Positions 26,171 to 35,330 of a stretch of DNA of 64,000 nucleotides are shown in pieces; position 1 is the stretch's first letter, and every line of letters begins with the position of its first letter. Under the pieces are notes generated by a model. It searched no databases and was not told the origin of the DNA. It saw only the letters and a program-made list of their open reading frames with translations. The position numbers were made by a program, and so were the translations under genes. The stretch is from an uncultured Hyphomicrobiales bacterium. GTDB taxonomy: Bacteria; Pseudomonadota; Alphaproteobacteria; Rhizobiales; Beijerinckiaceae. Where the stretch lies: contig CAIZEI010000151.1 of NCBI GenBank assembly GCA_903931945.1, forward strand, positions 1-64,000, in the 5' to 3' direction.

Positions 26171-28588
26171 TTGCGTGTGACGCGGGTTGGAATTGCGAGC
26201 GTTTTTTGCGCTATCGCCATCCTGCTCGCGTCCGCCGCCGTCAGCGGCGCCCAGACCTCTGCGACGCCCCTGGCCGAGCAGACAGCGCAACTTGACAGCG
26301 CCCGAGCGATTCTCGACCAGACCGAGCAGACGCTCACGCGCGGCGACCTTTCCGACCAGACGTTGCAGAATCTGCGGGCCGGGATCGACCCGCTGCCCCA
26401 GTCGCTGCAAATGGTTATCGATGGGTTGCAACCCAGGCTTTCGGACATCAGGGCGCGCATCGCCCAGCTTGGCCCCAGACCGGCGCCAGATGCGCCGCCG
26501 GAGAGCCCCGAGATCGCTGCCGAACGAGACCAGCAGCAAAAGCAGTATGATGCGATAGACGCGATCGTCAAACGCGCCAATCTGATCGCCAAACAAGTTG
26601 AGCAGGATAGCGACTCCATTGCAGTCCGGCGGCGCGAACTTTTTACGCGCGCGCTCTTTGCCCAGACGTCGAGCATTGTTGATCCAAGATTGTGGGCGGC
26701 CGTCACACGGGAAATACCGCGCGACGCACGTGCTTCGCAGACTGTTTTCAGCGACTGGGTGGACAATGCCGCGAGCAAGCTCGACCGCCTGAGCGCAGGT
26801 CTGCTGGCTGGTTCGCTGCTCGCGCTCGCCTTCGCCTGCGCGCTGGCGGTCCGTATCGTGCATCGCCTCAAACTGCGCGATATCAGCGTGAACGACCCTT
26901 CTCCCTTGCGGATGGCCACCGCCGCAGCCTGGGGCGGTCTCGTCGATTCCGCAACGCCTATCGTGGCCGCTTTGGCTGTCAACAGCCTTCTGCACGCGCT
27001 GGATCTTGTGGGCCCCCGCGTGGAGCCGCTGGCTGTCGCTGCGGTCGAAGCGATCATCCGCATTGCGCTGGCCGTCGCCATCGGCCACGCCATCTGTGCG
27101 CCGGGGGCTGCGAACTGGCGAAGGCTCGCCATTTCCGACGCCTCAGCCAGCCGCCTCGGAAAACTGGTCATCGCCGTTGCCGCCGTCGCGTCAGCTTCAA
27201 AGACAATCGAGGCCTGGCTTGATATTATCGGCGCGGGATTGCACACCATTATTGCGCTGCGCGGGTGTGGCGCAGTGGCGGCGGCTGTCTTCACCGGCTT
27301 CGCTTTGCGGGATGTCTCCACCTGGTCCCTGGAGGATGAATGCCTGCCGCCGCGGACCGGCTCCCCCGATTGGCGCGGGCCGGCGCGCGCGGTCGCCTGG
27401 GCTGCCGTCGCGACTGTCATTGGCGCAGCGCTTTCCGGCTATAACGCCTTTGCGTCTTTCCTCGTCGATCAAGCCCTGTGGGTGGTCTTTGTCGGCGCAT
27501 TTCTCTTCCTGTTGCGCGACCTTGGCGAGCAATCCATCGCATCGGCAGTGGACGAACGCGCGGCGGCCAACCGGCGCATCAAAAGCATCGTGGGGCTGCG
27601 CGGCGATTCGCTGGCCCAACTTGCGGTGCTTGCTTCAGGCGCGCTGACAGTCGCCATCGCGCTCGCCGCGCTCTTGCTGACGCTGGCGCCCTGGGGGGTC
27701 GAATCTGACGACATGCTGGGCGGCGTTCGCGCGGCGTTTTTCGGATTCAAGATTGGCGAGGTCACAATATCTCTGTCGAGCATCGCGATCTCGCTGGCGA
27801 TATTCGGCGTGGTCTGGGCGCTCGCACGAGGACTGCAAAACTGGCTTGAAGCAAAATTTCTGCCCAAAACCCGACTCGATTCGGGCTTGCGCAATTCGCT
27901 CTCCACCAGCGTCGGCTATATTGGCGTTCTGTCCGGCATTGCCCTGTCGCTCGGCAACCTCGGCCTGAATTTTGAAAAACTCGCGCTTGTTGCAGGCGCG
28001 CTGTCGGTCGGCATTGGCCTCGGCCTGCAATCGATCGTCAATAATTTTGTTTCCGGCTTGATCCTGCTTTGGGAGCGCGCCATTCGCGTCGGCGACTGGG
28101 TGGTCGTCGGCGACGAGCAGGGTTACGTCAGGCGCATCAATGTGCGATCGACCGAAATCGAGACATTCGACCGAGCGATGATGATTGTCCCCAACTCCAA
28201 TCTCATGTCTGGCGTGGTGAAAAACTGGGTGCGCAATGGCAATGTTGGACGCATCAAGATTTCGATCGCCGTGATGGCGAGCGTTGACCCGGATCGCGTG
28301 CGGACTGTGCTGCTCGAAAGCGCCGCTGCGCCAGAACTTGTGATGAAGACGCCCTCGCCGCAAGCGTTATTTGTCGCCATCGCCGACAATGCCCTCAAAT
28401 TCGACCTGGTCTGCTTTGTGTCGGACGTCGAATCGTCGATGCGCGTGCGCAGTGAATTGAATTTTGAAATTCTGAAACGCTTGCGCGCAGCCCAGATCGA
28501 TCTGTTCTCGCCGCCAACCCAGGTGGCGCTCATCGATATCGACCGGATCGAAACAGCCTTGACGCGCACCGCGCCAAAGGAATCCTGA
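26171..28588 (+). CDS. DUF3772 domain-containing MscS-type mechanosensitive channel
   Basis: An 805-residue inner-membrane protein. A signal peptide ends around ASAAVSGAQT; a periplasmic helical DUF3772 domain follows to about residue 200; then come many membrane helices and, in the last third, the MscS pore helix (LVAGALSVGIGLGLQSIVNN) and cytoplasmic beta domain (ERAIRVGDWVVVGDEQGYVR). Such channels release solutes during osmotic downshift. Start is TTG 26171, 12 bases after ialB, so the two are probably co-transcribed. Confidence 0.9.
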   Translation: MRVTRVGIASVFCAIAILLASAAVSGAQTSATPLAEQTAQLDSARAILDQTEQTLTRGDLSDQTLQNLRAGIDPLPQSLQMVIDGLQPRLSDIRARIAQLGPRPAPDAPPESPEIAAERDQQQKQYDAIDAIVKRANLIAKQVEQDSDSIAVRRRELFTRALFAQTSSIVDPRLWAAVTREIPRDARASQTVFSDWVDNAASKLDRLSAGLLAGSLLALAFACALAVRIVHRLKLRDISVNDPSPLRMATAAAWGGLVDSATPIVAALAVNSLLHALDLVGPRVEPLAVAAVEAIIRIALAVAIGHAICAPGAANWRRLAISDASASRLGKLVIAVAAVASASKTIEAWLDIIGAGLHTIIALRGCGAVAAAVFTGFALRDVSTWSLEDECLPPRTGSPDWRGPARAVAWAAVATVIGAALSGYNAFASFLVDQALWVVFVGAFLFLLRDLGEQSIASAVDERAAANRRIKSIVGLRGDSLAQLAVLASGALTVAIALAALLLTLAPWGVESDDMLGGVRAAFFGFKIGEVTISLSSIAISLAIFGVVWALARGLQNWLEAKFLPKTRLDSGLRNSLSTSVGYIGVLSGIALSLGNLGLNFEKLALVAGALSVGIGLGLQSIVNNFVSGLILLWERAIRVGDWVVVGDEQGYVRRINVRSTEIETFDRAMMIVPNSNLMSGVVKNWVRNGNVGRIKISIAVMASVDPDRVRTVLLESAAAPELVMKTPSPQALFVAIADNALKFDLVCFVSDVESSMRVRSELNFEILKRLRAAQIDLFSPPTQVALIDIDRIETALTRTAPKES

Positions 28589-28591
28589 ACA

Positions 28592-29068
28592 TCACGTTTG
28601 CAAAACGGCGGAACCGTTGGTTTCGATTTCGGTCTCGTTCGCGCCGAACTCCCGGATGATCTCGCTCAGTCCACTTTCTTGCACGGCTTGCGCCGCGTCC
28701 GGCACGCTGAACCAGCGGCGAATCCGTTCTTTCTTTTCCAGCCAGTTCTTACGCTCGGTTGCGACCTCAAGCGGAAAGATTGTCACCTCGCAAGGCAGTG
28801 TCGCGCCATTTTTCCCGCGCTTGATATAGCGATAAACGCCAATCGGCTCCTTGCCGACCTTGCCAACGATACCCGCCTCTTCCAGCGCCTCGCGCGCAGC
28901 CGCCGCGTGGGGTTTGCGGCCTTTCATCGGCCAGCCCTTGGGCAGAATCCAGCGTCGCGTTCCGCGCGTCGATACGAGCATAATTTCAAGGCCTTGCGAC
29001 CGGCGCCAGGGTAGTGCGCCATATTGCGCCCGCGCTGGCCTCACCCCCCTTTCGTAAAGCGCTTTCAT
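28592..29068 (-). CDS. Nudix hydrolase
   Basis: A 158-residue hydrolase. The Nudix box is GRKPHAAAAREALEEAGI, with the REALEE core intact; the segment WILPKGWPMKG before it is typical of the diadenosine/diphosphoinositol polyphosphate hydrolase-like branch. It would cleave a nucleoside diphosphate linked to another group; the exact substrate is unknown. It ends four bases from the stop of the convergent channel gene. Confidence 0.9.
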   Translation of the reverse strand: MKALYERGVRPARAQYGALPWRRSQGLEIMLVSTRGTRRWILPKGWPMKGRKPHAAAAREALEEAGIVGKVGKEPIGVYRYIKRGKNGATLPCEVTIFPLEVATERKNWLEKKERIRRWFSVPDAAQAVQESGLSEIIREFGANETEIETNGSAVLQT

Positions 29069-29321
29069 GCCCGATCTCCAGCACTGCGCAATTGCGCTAT
29101 CGTCAGCGCGCGTGGCGTTCTCGCCAAGGCTCCGCGTTCCGCTTTTCGTAACCCTTTTGACCGCGCATTCAAGCAGGTAAATCGCCCTGACCTGCTTTTT
29201 ATCAGACCTGCCGGCTGATCTGCGATATAAGCCTCGCCATGCGAGACATCCACGATCGTGATACAGAACATCTCCGCAAGGAGATTTTGCAATTTTAACA
29301 AATTCTTGACGCAGAACAGCG

Positions 29322-29840
29322 ATGAAAATACCGCTTATGACCTGCTTTTCCCTCCTCGCAGCCCTTGGCGTTTCGCTCGGCGGCTGCGCCGCCCCGGCGC
29401 CAGCGCCAGCGAATGCTGGAACGCCAAGTTTCTACCTGCCGCTTGATTCGGGCGCCGCCGCCATCGACCCGCTTGCGGCGCGCGACATGATCTCGATTTA
29501 CAGGCGCAACAATGGTCTGCCAGCCCTGACGCTGGATCCGGCGCTGCAGGACGAAGCGCGCGCCGCTGTGCTCGCCATGGCGCAAGCCAACGCCGTCAGC
29601 GCCACGCGCCTCGGCCCCTTGTCCAAACGTCTCCAGGCAGCCCACGCGCCCCACACAACCGGCGTCGAAAACGTATCGGCGGGCTACCATACGCTGGCCG
29701 AAGCCTTTTCGGGCTGGCGCGAATCCAAGCCACACAACGCCAACATGCTCGCGCCAACGGCGCGGCATATGGGCATTGCGACCGCTTATGCGCCAGGCAG
29801 CAAATATAAGGTTTTCTGGGCGCTGGTGCTGACCGATTAG
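29322..29840 (+). CDS. CAP (SCP/PR1)-domain lipoprotein
   Basis: A 172-residue protein with a lipoprotein signal (LLAALGVSLGGC, lipobox LGGC) and a bacterial CAP domain: YRRNNGLPALTLDPALQDEA, VENVSAGYHTLAEAFSGWRES and PHNANMLAPTARHMGIA. It is expected to sit in the outer or inner membrane facing the periplasm; function in bacteria is poorly known. Its TAG stop overlaps the TAA of the convergent amidotransferase gene within TTAG. Confidence 0.88.
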   Translation: MKIPLMTCFSLLAALGVSLGGCAAPAPAPANAGTPSFYLPLDSGAAAIDPLAARDMISIYRRNNGLPALTLDPALQDEARAAVLAMAQANAVSATRLGPLSKRLQAAHAPHTTGVENVSAGYHTLAEAFSGWRESKPHNANMLAPTARHMGIATAYAPGSKYKVFWALVLTD

Positions 29841-30619
29841 GCAACAAGCTCGACAGCCAACGCATTTTGTGCGCGCGCAGCCCCCGAAAATTGCGTTTGG
29901 ACCGCGCCGGCGAGCCAGACATCGAGAAATACGTCGAGCCAGGCTTCAACCGCTGCGTCAAAGCGGAACCAGTCGGCGCGATGCAGCGCAGCGGGATGGG
30001 CGCCGGGCGCATCCAGCTGTTCGCTCGCCTTGACGGACCAGCGGCACATCATGGCGAATGTGACTTCCGGGTGGAACTGCAAGCCAAATGCCCCGCGCGC
30101 ATAGCGGAAGGCCTGATTGGGAAAGGTTTCGCCCTGCGCCAGCAGATCGGCGCCGCGCGGCAGATCGAACCCCTCGCAATGCCAGTGATAGACGTGGCCG
30201 GGAAAGAGGCCGTCGCACAGCAATTGGCCCGCATCTGTCGCCTCAACGCGGTAATAACCCCGCTCGACGCGCTCGCGGGGGTGACGGTAAACGCGGGCGC
30301 CGAGGCGGCGGGCCAGCATCTGGGCGCCAAGGCAAACGCCAAGAAACGGCTTCGCCTCGCGCAATGGCGTTTCAATCCAGTCGATCTCACGCAAGATATA
30401 ATCGTCGCTGTCATTGGCGCTCATCGGTCCGCCAAAAATGATGGCGCCAGCATGATATTTCAGTGTTGGCGGCAGCGGATCGCCAAAACGCGGCAGACGG
30501 ATATCCAGTTGATGTCCGCGTTGTTGCAACAGGCGACCGATCCTGCCAGCCGAGGAGTGCTCCTGATGGAGCACAACAAGAACGGGCTTTTTATGATCCG
30601 CGCAGACATTGCAATTCAT
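29837..30619 (-). CDS. Class I glutamine amidotransferase-like protein
   Basis: A 260-residue stand-alone GATase1 protein. The catalytic Cys is in FLGVCLGAQMLA and the His in GLQFHPEVTF with Glu two residues on, so the triad is complete. Stand-alone members hydrolyse gamma-glutamyl compounds or supply ammonia to a partner; no synthetase gene is adjacent. Start ATG 30619 (MNCNVCADH) is preferred over the longer track start. Confidence 0.87.
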   Translation of the reverse strand: MNCNVCADHKKPVLVVLHQEHSSAGRIGRLLQQRGHQLDIRLPRFGDPLPPTLKYHAGAIIFGGPMSANDSDDYILREIDWIETPLREAKPFLGVCLGAQMLARRLGARVYRHPRERVERGYYRVEATDAGQLLCDGLFPGHVYHWHCEGFDLPRGADLLAQGETFPNQAFRYARGAFGLQFHPEVTFAMMCRWSVKASEQLDAPGAHPAALHRADWFRFDAAVEAWLDVFLDVWLAGAVQTQFSGAARAQNALAVELVA

Positions 30620-30674
30620 TGGCGATCTGCTCTTGGGCGCCGGAACATCCAGCATTTGAAACAGCTCTGAAGCA

Positions 30675-31472
30675 TCAAACGTGCCGTTTCATCTGCAATC
30701 CAGCCAGTATCGGCAACAGCAGTGAATCGGGAATGAACGGAAGCAACGCGACACCCAATTTATTTGCAAAACCCGTGATGACGAGCCGCCGTCCGGCCAT
30801 CATGGCGCGGTAGCCGGAGTGGGCGACGGCAAGCGAAGACATCGTGGGAACGCGGGCCATCGTGGCAGCCTCTATCCCGGCGCGCGCCTGAAAGGCGGTT
30901 GCTGTAAAGCCAGGGCAAAGGCAGGTGACGGTCACTCCCGACGCCTTGAGTTCTTCGCTCATCGCCAGACTGAATGAGCGGACGAACGCCTTTGTCGCGT
31001 AGTAGACAGCCATGCCCGGCCCCGGAAGAAATGAGGCGACGGACGCCACATTGAGGATACGCCCGCGCGAGCGGATAATATCAGGCGCAAAACGCAGGGT
31101 GAGGTCGGTCAGCAAACGGACATTGAGGTCGATCATCTCCAGTTGCGCCGCAGGGTCGAGAGCCACAGCGGCTCCGTTCAGGCCAAACCCCGCGTTGTTC
31201 ACGAGAATCGAAACCTGCGCGCCGGCTGCCGTCAGCGCAGCGGCAAGCTCCCCGCCCGCCGCAGGCCGGGCAAGATCAATCGGAATCACAAGTGGCGGCG
31301 GTCGCCCCATCGACGTGATTTCCAATGCCAGCGCCGCCAGTTTATCGGCGCTCCGGGCCACAAGCGCGAGGTCGTGACCCTCGCGCGCCATGATCCGCGC
31401 GAGATCAGCCCCGATGCCGCCGGAGGCGCCCGTTATGAGCGCCAGCCGCCTGATTTCGCCATCGCCCGTCAT
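30675..31472 (-). CDS. Short-chain dehydrogenase/reductase
   Basis: A 265-residue classical SDR. The cofactor motif TGASGGIG, NNAGFG, and the Ser-Tyr-Lys triad in NVASVASFLPGPGMAVYYATK are intact. An Arg shortly after the beta2 strand (ARSADKL) favours NADP. Start ATG 31472 has AAGGAAAATCG upstream. The hydrophobic C-terminus (LGVALLPFIPDSLLLPIL) suggests a hydrophobic or membrane-linked substrate. Confidence 0.88.
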   Translation of the reverse strand: MTGDGEIRRLALITGASGGIGADLARIMAREGHDLALVARSADKLAALALEITSMGRPPPLVIPIDLARPAAGGELAAALTAAGAQVSILVNNAGFGLNGAAVALDPAAQLEMIDLNVRLLTDLTLRFAPDIIRSRGRILNVASVASFLPGPGMAVYYATKAFVRSFSLAMSEELKASGVTVTCLCPGFTATAFQARAGIEAATMARVPTMSSLAVAHSGYRAMMAGRRLVITGFANKLGVALLPFIPDSLLLPILAGLQMKRHV

Positions 31473-31631
31473 CGATTTTCCTTGGGCGGCCTGATTGCCG
31501 CCAGATTGGACCGCTCGCTCCCGCATCTTCACGCTACAGCGCGACAAGGTAAAGCGTTCCTTAACCTTAGGGTGAAATAAGCTGTTTGTTAACCATCTTT
31601 CTCAATTTCCGGCGGCGCGATCTTAACCGAA

Positions 31632-32921
31632 ATGCCCATCGTCCACGGTATGCGTAAAAAGGGCGTTCTGGCTTTCCCCACGGAACGCCGGAATGCCGGC
31701 GCTCGACTGTTGCGCATCGCCGGCATTCTCCTCCCGCTGCTGGCCGGAGGCTGCGCCGGGGGAAAAATCCCGGCCAATCCCGATGCGACGCTGTTCAATC
31801 CGGAAAAGGCCACCAACGCCGAATCCTACAACGGCCAGGAAGGCGGCGGTTTCCGGCTTGATCCCGACAAAATGTGCGCCCCGCCGGGCATCGGCAATTT
31901 CATCATGCCGCCGACACCCGATGAGCGGGCGCCCAAGGCGTCCCTCGACATGCGCATGCGCTATTCGCCTGGCGATCGGCTGAATATCATCGTTCCTGGA
32001 ATGGACGATTTTTCCGGCGATTTTGTTATCAATGCCGACGGTCGCATCATCCTGCCCTTCGCTGGCGAGGTGATGGCGCTTGGTCTGACCAATACGGAAT
32101 TGCAATCGCGGATTCTCGGCGCCTTTATCAAGGCGGGCGTCTTCAAGGCCAACGGGTTGCGCATCAGCGTGCGACCAGTGCAATATGCGCCAACCAATGT
32201 GTATGTGAATGGCGCGGTGTTTTATCCCGGTCGCGCAGTCATCAACAATCTGAAGGACTCCGACAAGACGGATAAATACCTGACCAAGGTCGGAGATTCC
32301 CCGATTGACCGCTTTGTGTCCTCGGGCATTGAATCGGCAGGCGGCGTGCGACCGGACGCCGATGTCGCGCATATCACCCTGATACGCAATGGACAACGCT
32401 ATGTGCTGAACTGGCGCGGCGCTTTCACTGGCGAGCCCGTCGATGATGTCGCATTGATTTCGGGCGATACGCTGTTTGTGCCGGAAGCGCCCTGTTTTCA
32501 GGCGGGCCTCGTGCGCCCCTCGCAGATCACGCCGCCAGGCATCCGCGTATTCATGTCAAACCTGACACAGCCGGCTCAGAACAATGCGGGCTCGGCGATC
32601 AGCAAGGACACCTTCGGACTGCCCTATGGCTCGCGCTTTTTGCAAGGGCTTGTGGCCGCCAACTGCGTCGGCGGTTCGCGCACCAGCAATGCCGCGCGCC
32701 AGGGCGTCCTGATCAGCAGGAACCCCAAAACCGGTCGATCCGAAGTCATCCAGCGTTCCATTGAGGAGCTGGTGCGCAGCCCGGATCGCGACGCGCTCAA
32801 TCCGCATTTAATGCCCGACGACGCCATCGCCTGCTACGATAGTTCAGTCACGGAAGGTCGCGAAATCCTGTCGACGCTGTTCTCGGCGTTCAGCGCAGGC
32901 AGCACGGCAAAAGGACTTTAG
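31632..32921 (+). CDS. Wza-type polysaccharide export outer-membrane lipoprotein
   Basis: A 429-residue OMA-family protein. The lipoprotein signal ends LLPLLAGGC; the poly-export domain begins YSPGDRLNIIVPGMDDFSGD with GRIILPFAGEV, and an SLBB-like module follows (VNGAVFYPGRAVINN). Such proteins multimerise into the outer-membrane channel for exopolysaccharide and work with a Wzc/ExoP co-polymerase such as the one at 15349. Start could be ATG 31632 or ATG 31650. The GT41 gene follows 119 bases downstream of its stop. Confidence 0.9.
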   Translation: MPIVHGMRKKGVLAFPTERRNAGARLLRIAGILLPLLAGGCAGGKIPANPDATLFNPEKATNAESYNGQEGGGFRLDPDKMCAPPGIGNFIMPPTPDERAPKASLDMRMRYSPGDRLNIIVPGMDDFSGDFVINADGRIILPFAGEVMALGLTNTELQSRILGAFIKAGVFKANGLRISVRPVQYAPTNVYVNGAVFYPGRAVINNLKDSDKTDKYLTKVGDSPIDRFVSSGIESAGGVRPDADVAHITLIRNGQRYVLNWRGAFTGEPVDDVALISGDTLFVPEAPCFQAGLVRPSQITPPGIRVFMSNLTQPAQNNAGSAISKDTFGLPYGSRFLQGLVAANCVGGSRTSNAARQGVLISRNPKTGRSEVIQRSIEELVRSPDRDALNPHLMPDDAIACYDSSVTEGREILSTLFSAFSAGSTAKGL

Positions 32922-33040
32922 TCGCGCCATTTGCAGTTTTGCTCCGGACATCGGTATTTGCTATCGAAACGCGAACGGAAGCGCAGCGCCCGGCGCCGCT
33001 CCGAACGTGTCCTGTCCTGAGTCTGAGGAAGCCCGCACCC

Positions 33041-35329
33041 ATGCGAAACGATGTGCAGATTGCGCGGGCCAATGGCTTGATGGGCGCGGGTCGTCTGGCC
33101 GAAGCGATCGCTGTCTTGAACGAAGCCGCACGGATCGAACCAAGGGATCATCGCGCACACCATATGCTCGGCGTTGCGCTGGCGCAGGCCGGTCAATTCG
33201 AGGCCGGGGAAAAAGCTCTCAAAAAGGCGCACAAACTCTCGCCAAAGTCAGGGTCGGTGCTCTGCGACCATGCGACTCTTCTGATCCTCGCAAAACGCAA
33301 TGCCGAGGCGCTGCCCTTGCTGGAGCAGGCGCGACGGCTGGAGCCCGGGCTTGCCTCCGCGCTGTTCTACCACGGCGTCGTATTGACCAATCTTGAGCGC
33401 CCGGAAGAGGCTCTCCGGGCCTACGATGCGCTGTTGAAACGCGAGCCGCGCAATCCCCTCGCGCTGCAAAATCGCGCGGCCTTGCTGCTAAAACTCAAAC
33501 GATGCGATGACGCCCTCGCCGCCGTTGACGCGCTGCTCGCGCTGTCCCCGCAGCATCCGCCGGCGCTGGCGCTGAAAGCTTCCGTGCTTGCCGAGCAGAT
33601 GCGATACGCGGACGCCCTGGCCTTATGTGACGCCGCGCTGGCGCGCGATCCTAAACTGGCGGACGCTCATCACACGCGCGGCGTTGCGCTCACTCGGCTT
33701 GGCGAGACCGCGGCGGGCGTTGCCGCCTTGACGCGCGCCATCGAGTTGAAACCGGATTTTGCCGGCGCATGGCTCAATCTGGCGCGCGTGCAGCGCGTCA
33801 ACTGGAAGCTTGAAGAGGCAGGCGAAGCCTATCAGCATCTGCTTGCGATTGAGCCGAACAACGATCAGGCGCGGATTGAGTTTGCATCGACTTTGTCGTT
33901 GCTCGGAATGCACGGGGAAGCCGCAGGATTGCTGGCTGAGGTCTATGCCAACGCGCCCGAGACGCCCTTCGTCCTCGGTCAATTGATTCATGCGCGACGA
34001 CATATGTGCGACTGGCGCGATATCGATGCGCAGCTCGGGCAATTGTGCGCAGCAATCGATGCGGACAGGCTCGCCTCTCCGCCCTTTCCACTGCTGGCGC
34101 TTGACATCGGGCCGGACCGATTACGGCGTGCGACGGTGCGATACGCGAACTATTGCTTCCCGTCCGCGCCGGCCTTTCCTGCGCGCCGGGCCGGCGCGGG
34201 CGAACGTATCCGCGTCGCCTATCTGTCGGGCGAATTCCGTGATCAGGCCACCGCCTATCTGATGGCTGAAGTCTATGAATCGCACGACTCCGCGCGGTTT
34301 GAAATTTTCGGCGTCGATACGGGCCCGCGCGGCGAGGGGGACATGCGCCAGCGGCTGGAAAAAGCGTTTGGCGGCATCAGGCCTATGGGCGGCGCGACCG
34401 ATACGGAAATCGCGCGCTGGCTGAATGATGAAAAAATTGACATCGCGGTCGATCTCAATGGCTGGTTCGGCGAGGGCCGGCACGGCGTTTTCGCCATGCG
34501 ACCCTGTCCGGTGCAGGTCAATTATCTCGGCCTGCCAGGAACGCTCGGGTCCGATTATTACGATTACATTGTCGGCGATAGCGATGTCACGCCGCGCGGC
34601 TCCGACAGCGAATGTGTCGAAAACATTGTGCGTCTGCCCGAATGCTATCAGCCCAACGACTCCCGCCGCGCCATTGACGCGCACATCCCCGCGCGAAAAG
34701 ACCTGGGCCTGCCGGAACATGGCTTTGTTTTTTGCTGTTTCAACAACAACCACAAAATCGAACCCATCATGTTCGATCCCTGGATGCGGCTGCTGCGACA
34801 GGTCGAGGGCAGCGTGCTCTGGCTCGTCATCCGCAACGACGCAGCGCAGCGCAATCTGATCCTTGAAGCCGGCAAGCGCGGCGTCGATCCCAGGCGGCTG
34901 GTGTTTGCGCCCTATGCCAAACTTTCAGAACATCTGGCGCGGCACGCGCGCGCCGATCTCTTCCTCGATACGCTGCCGCATAATGCGCATACGACGGCAA
35001 GCGATTCATTATGGGCAGGCGTGCCTGTGCTGACCTGCGTCGGCGACACATTCGCCGGGCGCGTCGGCGCCAGTCTCCTGCGCGCGGTCAACCTGCCTGA
35101 ACTCGTGACGCACACTCTTGCAGACTACGAGGCGCTGGCGCTGAAACTGGCCCGCGATCCGGCCTTGCTCGGCGGATATCGCGCGCGGCTTGCCGCCAAC
35201 CGCCTGACCTCGCCCCTGTTCAACGGCGCGCGTTATACGCGTCACCTCGAACGCGCATTCGAGGAGATGGTCGCTATCAGCCGCCGTGGCGAGCCGCCGC
35301 GTTCGTTTGATGTTGAAGCGATGGATTGA
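33041..35329 (+). CDS. TPR and GT41 (SPINDLY/OGT-like) glycosyltransferase
   Basis: A 762-residue cytoplasmic protein. Residues 1 to about 330 are roughly nine TPR repeats (for example AHHMLGVALAQAGQFEAGEK). The rest is a GT41 catalytic region with RVAYLSGEFRDQATAYLMAE, VNYLGLPGTLGSDYYDYIVGD, FCCFNNNHKI and DTLPHNAHTTASDSLWAG. This family transfers GlcNAc or other sugars to proteins or builds glycoconjugates. At the position where OGTs have a conserved GNHP, this protein has DQAT. I set the start at ATG 33041 after AGGAAG, not the track start 32939. Probably in one unit with the Wza-type gene. Confidence 0.88.
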   Translation: MRNDVQIARANGLMGAGRLAEAIAVLNEAARIEPRDHRAHHMLGVALAQAGQFEAGEKALKKAHKLSPKSGSVLCDHATLLILAKRNAEALPLLEQARRLEPGLASALFYHGVVLTNLERPEEALRAYDALLKREPRNPLALQNRAALLLKLKRCDDALAAVDALLALSPQHPPALALKASVLAEQMRYADALALCDAALARDPKLADAHHTRGVALTRLGETAAGVAALTRAIELKPDFAGAWLNLARVQRVNWKLEEAGEAYQHLLAIEPNNDQARIEFASTLSLLGMHGEAAGLLAEVYANAPETPFVLGQLIHARRHMCDWRDIDAQLGQLCAAIDADRLASPPFPLLALDIGPDRLRRATVRYANYCFPSAPAFPARRAGAGERIRVAYLSGEFRDQATAYLMAEVYESHDSARFEIFGVDTGPRGEGDMRQRLEKAFGGIRPMGGATDTEIARWLNDEKIDIAVDLNGWFGEGRHGVFAMRPCPVQVNYLGLPGTLGSDYYDYIVGDSDVTPRGSDSECVENIVRLPECYQPNDSRRAIDAHIPARKDLGLPEHGFVFCCFNNNHKIEPIMFDPWMRLLRQVEGSVLWLVIRNDAAQRNLILEAGKRGVDPRRLVFAPYAKLSEHLARHARADLFLDTLPHNAHTTASDSLWAGVPVLTCVGDTFAGRVGASLLRAVNLPELVTHTLADYEALALKLARDPALLGGYRARLAANRLTSPLFNGARYTRHLERAFEEMVAISRRGEPPRSFDVEAMD

Positions 35330-35330
35330 A

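Noticed and set aside
25637-27420. Long minus-strand ORFs (25637-27088 and 26077-27420, over 440 residues each)
   Set aside because: They lie antisense to the ialB and mscS-type genes, have low-complexity Arg/Ser/Ala composition and no family features; typical shadows in GC-rich DNA.
29065-29301. 78-residue minus-strand ORF in the gap between Nudix and CAP genes
   Set aside because: No family features or good ribosome-binding site; composition does not differ from random frames here.
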